The notes below the pieces were generated by a model, which made no database searches, had not been told where the DNA came from, and saw only the letters and a program-made list of their open reading frames with translations. Below are positions 60,094 to 64,000 of a stretch of DNA of 64,000 nucleotides, in pieces. Made by a program: the position numbers and the translations under genes. The stretch lies in contig NZ_JARXHW010000002.1 of NCBI RefSeq assembly GCF_031127805.1, positions 149,227 to 213,226 on the forward strand, given 5' to 3'. Position 1 is the first letter of the stretch. Every line of letters starts with the position of its first letter. Source of the DNA: Thalassobacterium maritimum (GTDB lineage Bacteria; Verrucomicrobiota; Verrucomicrobiia; Opitutales; Coraliomargaritaceae).

Positions 60094-61290
60094 ATGAACG
60101 CCTTAAAACGACAAAAGCTTAACGAAGCTTTTTCTCCTACTGCGCCAATACAGACGATGGACCTCTTTCTTGGCCGCTTAAATCAGCTTGGAGATATAGT
60201 TGATACTGTAATGGAGCGAGGGCAGCACTTTGTGTTGTTTGGTGAGCGTGGCGTTGGGAAGACATCTTTGGCAAATATTATGCCCTTTGTGTTGAAGGAT
60301 ATACTAGTAGCTAAAGTGACTTGCAGTAGGTCGGATAGCTTTCGAGTGATTTGGGAAAAAGCGCTTAATAAGGTTAGATTTACGCAAGCGAGTTATGGAA
60401 TGGGCTTTCACGCTGAGAAGCAGGAAAGGGTTGTACAATTAGACCTTTTTCTTCCCGATAAGGATGACATTAGTTCTCTAGACGTTCAAAATACTTTAGA
60501 GTCAGTAAATAACAACTTGCTTTTCATTTTTGACGAGTATGACTCGATCGCCGACCCTTCAGTCAAAGGAATGTTGGCTGATACAATAAAAAGCCTGTCT
60601 GACAATTGTAGTCATGTGACAACAGGTTTAGTTGGTATTGCTCAGAATGTTAACGATTTAGTCGGAGAACACCCGTCTCTTGAGCGATGCCTAAAGCAAA
60701 TTCAGATGCCTAAGATGTCCCAAACGGAGCTTGCATCAATTATAGAGAAAGGGCTCGATATTGTAGGTTTAGAAATGGAAGAAAGCGTTAAAGATCACAT
60801 AATTGATTTTTCTCTGGGTTTTCCGCATTTTACACATTTGCTCGCTAAGCATTCATGTATGAACGCTCTGAATAAAGAATCGGAAAGGGTGGTGGTCGCT
60901 GATTTTAATTCTGCAGTTAAGCGCAGTCTATCTGATGTAAATCAAGTTGTTGTCGATCTGTTTAGGAGAGCCACGCATTCTAACAATAATGATACTAAAT
61001 TTCTAGATGTTTTAAGCGCTTGTTCCATTGCTGATGTTGATGAGTATGGAACATTCACCAACGCAGATGTAGTAAGTTCGTATTTAAAAGTTACAGGAAA
61101 AGAAATACAGTCACAGTCTCTTAATTATAATCTAAAAACATTGTGCCGGGAAGAACGTGGCCCTGTTTTGCTTCATAATCAAAATACCAAAAGACGCTAC
61201 GGCTTTATTAGTCCTTTACTTAAAGCCTACGCGAGGCTCCATCTCTATGATTCAGGCTTTGATGAACAGCAATATTTACAGCTCAAGTGA
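60094..61290 (+). CDS. AAA-family ATPase (stand-alone), accessory island
   Basis: A 398-residue ATPase. Walker A is GERGVGKTSL (about residue 49) and Walker B LLFIFDEYD (about residue 145), with a C-terminal helical/winged-helix-like region (DVLSACSIADVDEYGTFTNADV, ending with LKAYARLHLYD). It resembles the ATP-binding proteins of the ORC/STAND-like group often found in mobile or defence islands. The gene is AT-rich compared with nrdA upstream, suggesting acquisition. A hairpin (61346-61366) with AAAATCAG/CTGATTTT arms follows. No partner gene is adjacent; function unknown. Confidence 0.7.
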   Translation: MNALKRQKLNEAFSPTAPIQTMDLFLGRLNQLGDIVDTVMERGQHFVLFGERGVGKTSLANIMPFVLKDILVAKVTCSRSDSFRVIWEKALNKVRFTQASYGMGFHAEKQERVVQLDLFLPDKDDISSLDVQNTLESVNNNLLFIFDEYDSIADPSVKGMLADTIKSLSDNCSHVTTGLVGIAQNVNDLVGEHPSLERCLKQIQMPKMSQTELASIIEKGLDIVGLEMEESVKDHIIDFSLGFPHFTHLLAKHSCMNALNKESERVVVADFNSAVKRSLSDVNQVVVDLFRRATHSNNNDTKFLDVLSACSIADVDEYGTFTNADVVSSYLKVTGKEIQSQSLNYNLKTLCREERGPVLLHNQNTKRRYGFISPLLKAYARLHLYDSGFDEQQYLQLK

Positions 61291-61925
61291 GTTGTGATTA
61301 GAATACTCAGTAAATTTAAATCTGAGATGTTTTGGCCATATCGTGAAAATCAGAAAGCTGATTTTTCGACGAATTAATCGAGGGACCTTCTCGGGGAAAA
61401 TTAATTTATAGCCCGTCTCAAGCCTAGCCATCGTGTTGGCCTACTAAACGAACGTCTAGAAGTTAAAGGGGCATAATAACTAAATTTGGCTCTCATACCC
61501 CAAGTTTGTGTCTATAGATTTTGGTGCGAATAGAACACAATAGGAACGGACGATGCCGACGGTAAGCTTTCAACCCGACCTACATCTAGCATTTTTTACT
61601 GGATGGGCCGGAAGAGTATCGATAACAACTAGCCTTGTTCGTGCGTTTTGATTATTTGTTCAGTCAAAGCGGACTAAAAAGGAGGGCTTCAATTTGAGTC
61701 TAAAACTCGGGGCATGCACTACTTTTGTGGTATGGGTTGGCTTGATTCCTTTTATGAAGCCGTTCTAGGGCGAACGATTGCGCTCGTATGAGCTCGGTTC
61801 ATTTTAAGGGCGATGTGAACTGTGTTGTTTGATTCTAACTATTTGTAAATATTCTATGAAATGACTTGCCGCGCTAGAGAACGAAAGCACGATTCCTTGG
61901 CTTTACCTCAGATAACTATACCCGT
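61291..61925. other. Non-coding spacer with hairpin, AT-rich accessory DNA
   Basis: A 635-bp stretch. It begins with a likely terminator (61346-61366). A 32-codon frame from about 61553 (MPTVSFQPDLHLAFF) looks like the debris of a lost gene. No tRNA, repeat or convincing promoter was recognised, and no gene over 60 residues is present. Confidence 0.5.
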
Positions 61926-62900
61926 ATGAAATGCTATAAACAAATTAAGGCCACAGTAGATGTACTTGAAGGTGATTCTCTAACAAAATGGTCACGCATC
62001 ACTCTATTATTGTTTAGTTCGTACCTAGTCGCCCAAAAATTATTTGGATTCTCTGTTCACGAAATAATAATGAAACAAACAAATGGTCAAGTTGATCTCC
62101 ATGGCATTGGCATTGTATACTATCCAGCATATGCACTTTATTTTTTTGTGGTATTAAGAGAGCTAATATTGATATCTTTTGAGCATAAGATTCGGCGTAT
62201 AAAAGAAGTTGAATCTGAAGATGCCACACCGATCGCATGCCTATGTGCTACTAATCAAGAAATTGAACAATACATTAAAGAATTAGAGAAATCTGACGTT
62301 TTAAGGCAACAATTTCAAAACTTCCACAATTTCTCCGAAGGGATAGACCTTATTGCGAGCTCAATGGGAAACGCGATTAAAGCATTTTTGGACGAACAAA
62401 AATTAAAGTCTAGAAAAACATTCATATCAGTATATGAAACTGCAGCGTTGGAAACTTGCGATCAGGCAGATCATTCAATATTAACTTGGGTATGCCAATA
62501 TCCACGAAAAGAAGATGATATTGGAACAAAAATTGTTGAAACCACGTCTACACACGCTGGGTTCGCTTGCTCTACAGTTTTTCACGAAGATAAAAAAGTT
62601 TGCATATTTGATGCGAGAGTTGACGATACCTACATTATTGATGGAGTTGAGAGAAGAAAAACAATCAGACACTATATTGGTATTCCGATCTCTATCCTTG
62701 GTAAATGTTACGGTGTTGTGAATATAGAATTCCATAAAAAAGAAGTATTTAGCGATGAGGATGAAATGGCTGATTTTTATAATCAACATTTAGCCCCATT
62801 TCGTGTACTTTTGGAATACCAATTACTTAAGAAAATATTCTTTAAAAGACTATATAGTAAATGGATTCATACTTCTCTCGATGCCACACAGGACGCTTAA
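61926..62900 (+). CDS. Two-helix membrane protein with GAF-like sensor domain
   Basis: A 324-residue protein. Two membrane helices lie at about residues 24-42 (ITLLLFSSYLVAQKLFGF) and 65-82 (YYPAYALYFFVVLREL); a linker with coiled-coil character follows. The C-terminal 165 residues have a GAF-like pattern ending RHYIGIPISILGKCYGVVNIEFH and PFRVLLEYQLLKK. The codons are AT-rich, unlike the host core. Membrane sensing of a small molecule is a reasonable guess. It may act with the short gene 14 bp downstream. No cyclase or nuclease is adjacent. Confidence 0.65.
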   Translation: MKCYKQIKATVDVLEGDSLTKWSRITLLLFSSYLVAQKLFGFSVHEIIMKQTNGQVDLHGIGIVYYPAYALYFFVVLRELILISFEHKIRRIKEVESEDATPIACLCATNQEIEQYIKELEKSDVLRQQFQNFHNFSEGIDLIASSMGNAIKAFLDEQKLKSRKTFISVYETAALETCDQADHSILTWVCQYPRKEDDIGTKIVETTSTHAGFACSTVFHEDKKVCIFDARVDDTYIIDGVERRKTIRHYIGIPISILGKCYGVVNIEFHKKEVFSDEDEMADFYNQHLAPFRVLLEYQLLKKIFFKRLYSKWIHTSLDATQDA

Positions 62901-62914
62901 CTAGAAAGAATCAT

Positions 62915-63118
62915 ATGACTGCTAAAAAAGATTTAAATAAAATTATCGCAGAAAGAGAGAAACATCAGAAGGCGGTGCGGCACGCTACTGCTACTAGACT
63001 TCAGGCGATTGGCAGGCAAATATCAGAAGATAGATCACCAAGCAGCTTTCTTTACTCTCGGGATTTACAAGGTAAATCAAATAGCAATCTTGCCACATGT
63101 TGTAATTTTGCGGGTTAA
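62915..63118 (+). CDS. Short basic protein next to the GAF gene, possibly truncated
   Basis: A 67-residue frame starting MTAKKDLNKIIAEREKHQK, helical and basic, ending NLATCCNFAG, immediately before the transposon scrap region. The last few residues may be derived from the junction, so the gene could be cut short by insertion. No family recognised. Confidence 0.5.
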   Translation: MTAKKDLNKIIAEREKHQKAVRHATATRLQAIGRQISEDRSPSSFLYSRDLQGKSNSNLATCCNFAG

Positions 63119-63172
63119 AATGTAGCACGTGGATGTGTCCTGAGAAAAGTGGACATGTGATTCTCTTTAAAA

Positions 63173-63243
63173 GGGCTCAAAAAAGGGTCAGGGCTCAAAA
63201 AAGGGTCATGTCGTTATTTTGGGCTCAAAAAAGGGTCATGTCG
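63173..63243. repeat. Three copies of a GGGCTCAAAAAAGGGTCA motif (two more at 63757 and 63901)
   Basis: The 18-mer occurs at 63173-63190, 63191-63208 and 63221-63238, the last two followed by TGTCG. Variants lie at 63757-63780 and 63901-63922. The minus strand of the motif reads as a stop codon and T run after a transposase tail, so it is likely a mobile-element end. Upstream at 63133-63158 is a TGTCC...GGACA remnant. Confidence 0.8.
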
Positions 63244-63256
63244 GAATGGCACGGAC

Positions 63257-63748
63257 TTAAGCAGCTTTATCGATAGTTTTTGCCTTAGGTTTTCCTTTGT
63301 CTCTACGTGATTTTGAGACCTTAAAATCGTGTCGGTGGCACATCAGTCTCTGGAAGGGTTTGGGTCTTTTTTTGAGTGCTCTAGGTTCACTACGATTTTC
63401 TCTTAATGGCACCTTTTCGTCGGCGATAATCAGGAGCATTTCATTGATGATTCGGTTGCGTGTTCGAGGAGTATCTTTTGTGGCATAGATGACGTAGGAA
63501 AACTGCCGGAGCGTATCGACGGTTGCCTTAAAACTCATGCGCGTGAGATCACATTGATAAAGGTTCGCGGCCTCCTGCATCAAGGCGCGGATCAGATTGT
63601 GAGCGATGATGAACATGCGCAGTTCCTTACGCACCATACGAGGAGTTTTGCAGCGCAGCATCTCCATGCCCATGGTGGTTTTAATGTGACGAAAAAACAG
63701 CTCAACCGACCAGCGTCTAAAGTAGAGTTCGGCTAAATCATCCACGGT
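63257..63748 (-). pseudogene. IS4-family transposase, C-terminal fragment
   Basis: About 164 residues of the DDE transposase C-terminus: LAELYFRRWSVELFFRHIKT contains the Y-R-E-like catalytic Glu region, followed by RMFIIAHNLIRALMQEAAN. The N-terminal two thirds with the two Asp residues are missing; the frame is broken at 63750 by the GGCTCACAAAAAAGGGTCA unit. The fragment ends in a basic tail. It is inactive as it stands. Confidence 0.85.
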
Positions 63749-63756
63749 GTAATCCG

Positions 63757-64000
63757 GCTCACAAAAAAGGGTCATGTCGTTATGTTTGCAATGAGCTGTA
63801 GGAATGTCGCCTCATTGTGATTTCCATTCTGTTTGAATAGGCCCACATAGCGACTGACCGCGTGGGGGACTCCCATGTTAAGCTGATCTGCAATCCATAT
63901 GGCTCAAAAAAGGGTCATGTCGTTATGTTTGCAATGAGCTGTAGGAATGTCGCCTCATTGTGATTTCCATTCTGTTTGAATACGCCGACATAGCGACTGA
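63757..64000 (-). pseudogene. Duplicated 3' ends of a further transposase-like gene
   Basis: Two directly repeated units lie 142 bp apart. Read on the minus strand, each encodes the same C-terminal peptide (SRYVGLFKQNGNHNEAT..., ending at a stop just before the repeat motif), preceded in the first unit by IADQLNMGVPHAV, a helix-turn-helix-like stretch resembling the tails of REP-associated Y1-type transposases. The second copy is cut by the window edge. These look like repeated captures of one element's end. Confidence 0.6.

Noticed and set aside
61926..62900. The membrane GAF protein as a CBASS or Pycsar effector
   Set aside because: No nucleotidyltransferase or cyclase gene lies within the window next to it, and the C-terminal domain reads as GAF rather than a known cyclic-nucleotide sensor.

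Overview
The window is bacterial and looks like Verrucomicrobiota, probably a marine Coraliomargarita-like member of the Opitutae. This is inferred from a PEP-CTERM surface protein with an RRRR tail, verrucomicrobial-style secreted proteins, a class I ribonucleotide reductase with three N-terminal ATP-cone regions as in the PVC group, and the L25-pth-S6-ssb-L9-dnaB-bamA-ompH-lpxD gene order. No 16S gene is present, so the assignment is an inference.

Positions 1 to about 25,510 are the right arm of a lambda-like tailed prophage. It runs from the C-terminus of a replication primase/helicase through an iteron-rich non-coding patch, small and large terminase, portal, S49 protease, scaffold-like protein, major capsid, decoration protein, connectors, tail genes, fibre, esterase and lysis-type genes, to a tyrosine integrase beside tRNA-Pro(GGG). 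The left end lies outside the window.

Inside the phage structural operon, between a minor head/tail gene (ends 10,154) and a tail-completion-like gene (starts 13,474), sits an apparent integron. It has a co-oriented IntI-type integrase (12,465-13,433) carrying the integron-specific extra domain, preceded by six small gene cassettes separated by attC-like folded repeats. Four of these have AAC/GTT boxes, 5-nt unpaired spacers and an imperfect stem starting GAG/CTC. Cassette products include a DUF6527-like protein, an HNH protein, a zinc-ribbon protein, an XRE regulator with a small partner, and an ASCH-like protein. This phage-borne integron is the main discovery candidate of the window.

Positions 25,500 to 60,050 are host core genome: a secreted trypsin-like protease, a zinc metalloprotease, a thioredoxin-like protein, the ribosomal/replication cluster, outer-membrane biogenesis (bamA, ompH, lpxD), prs and guaA. 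A minus-strand haem uptake operon follows (TonB receptor, HmuTUV, HugZ-like enzyme and a separate DUF2470 protein, led by two related secreted proteins). After it come hisD, a four-unit 119-bp tandem repeat, a nucleotidyltransferase, hisC-hisB, tRNA-Thr and tRNA-Lys, an ECF sigma operon, and nrdB-nrdA behind three NrdR-like boxes. The NrdB sequence has Leu where the radical Tyr normally sits.

Positions 60,094 to 64,000 are an AT-richer accessory island: a stand-alone AAA ATPase, a two-helix membrane protein with a GAF-like domain and a short companion, then a scrap-yard of transposon pieces (an IS4-type transposase C-terminus and repeated copies of another transposase tail) joined by a recurring GGGCTCAAAAAAGGGTCA motif.
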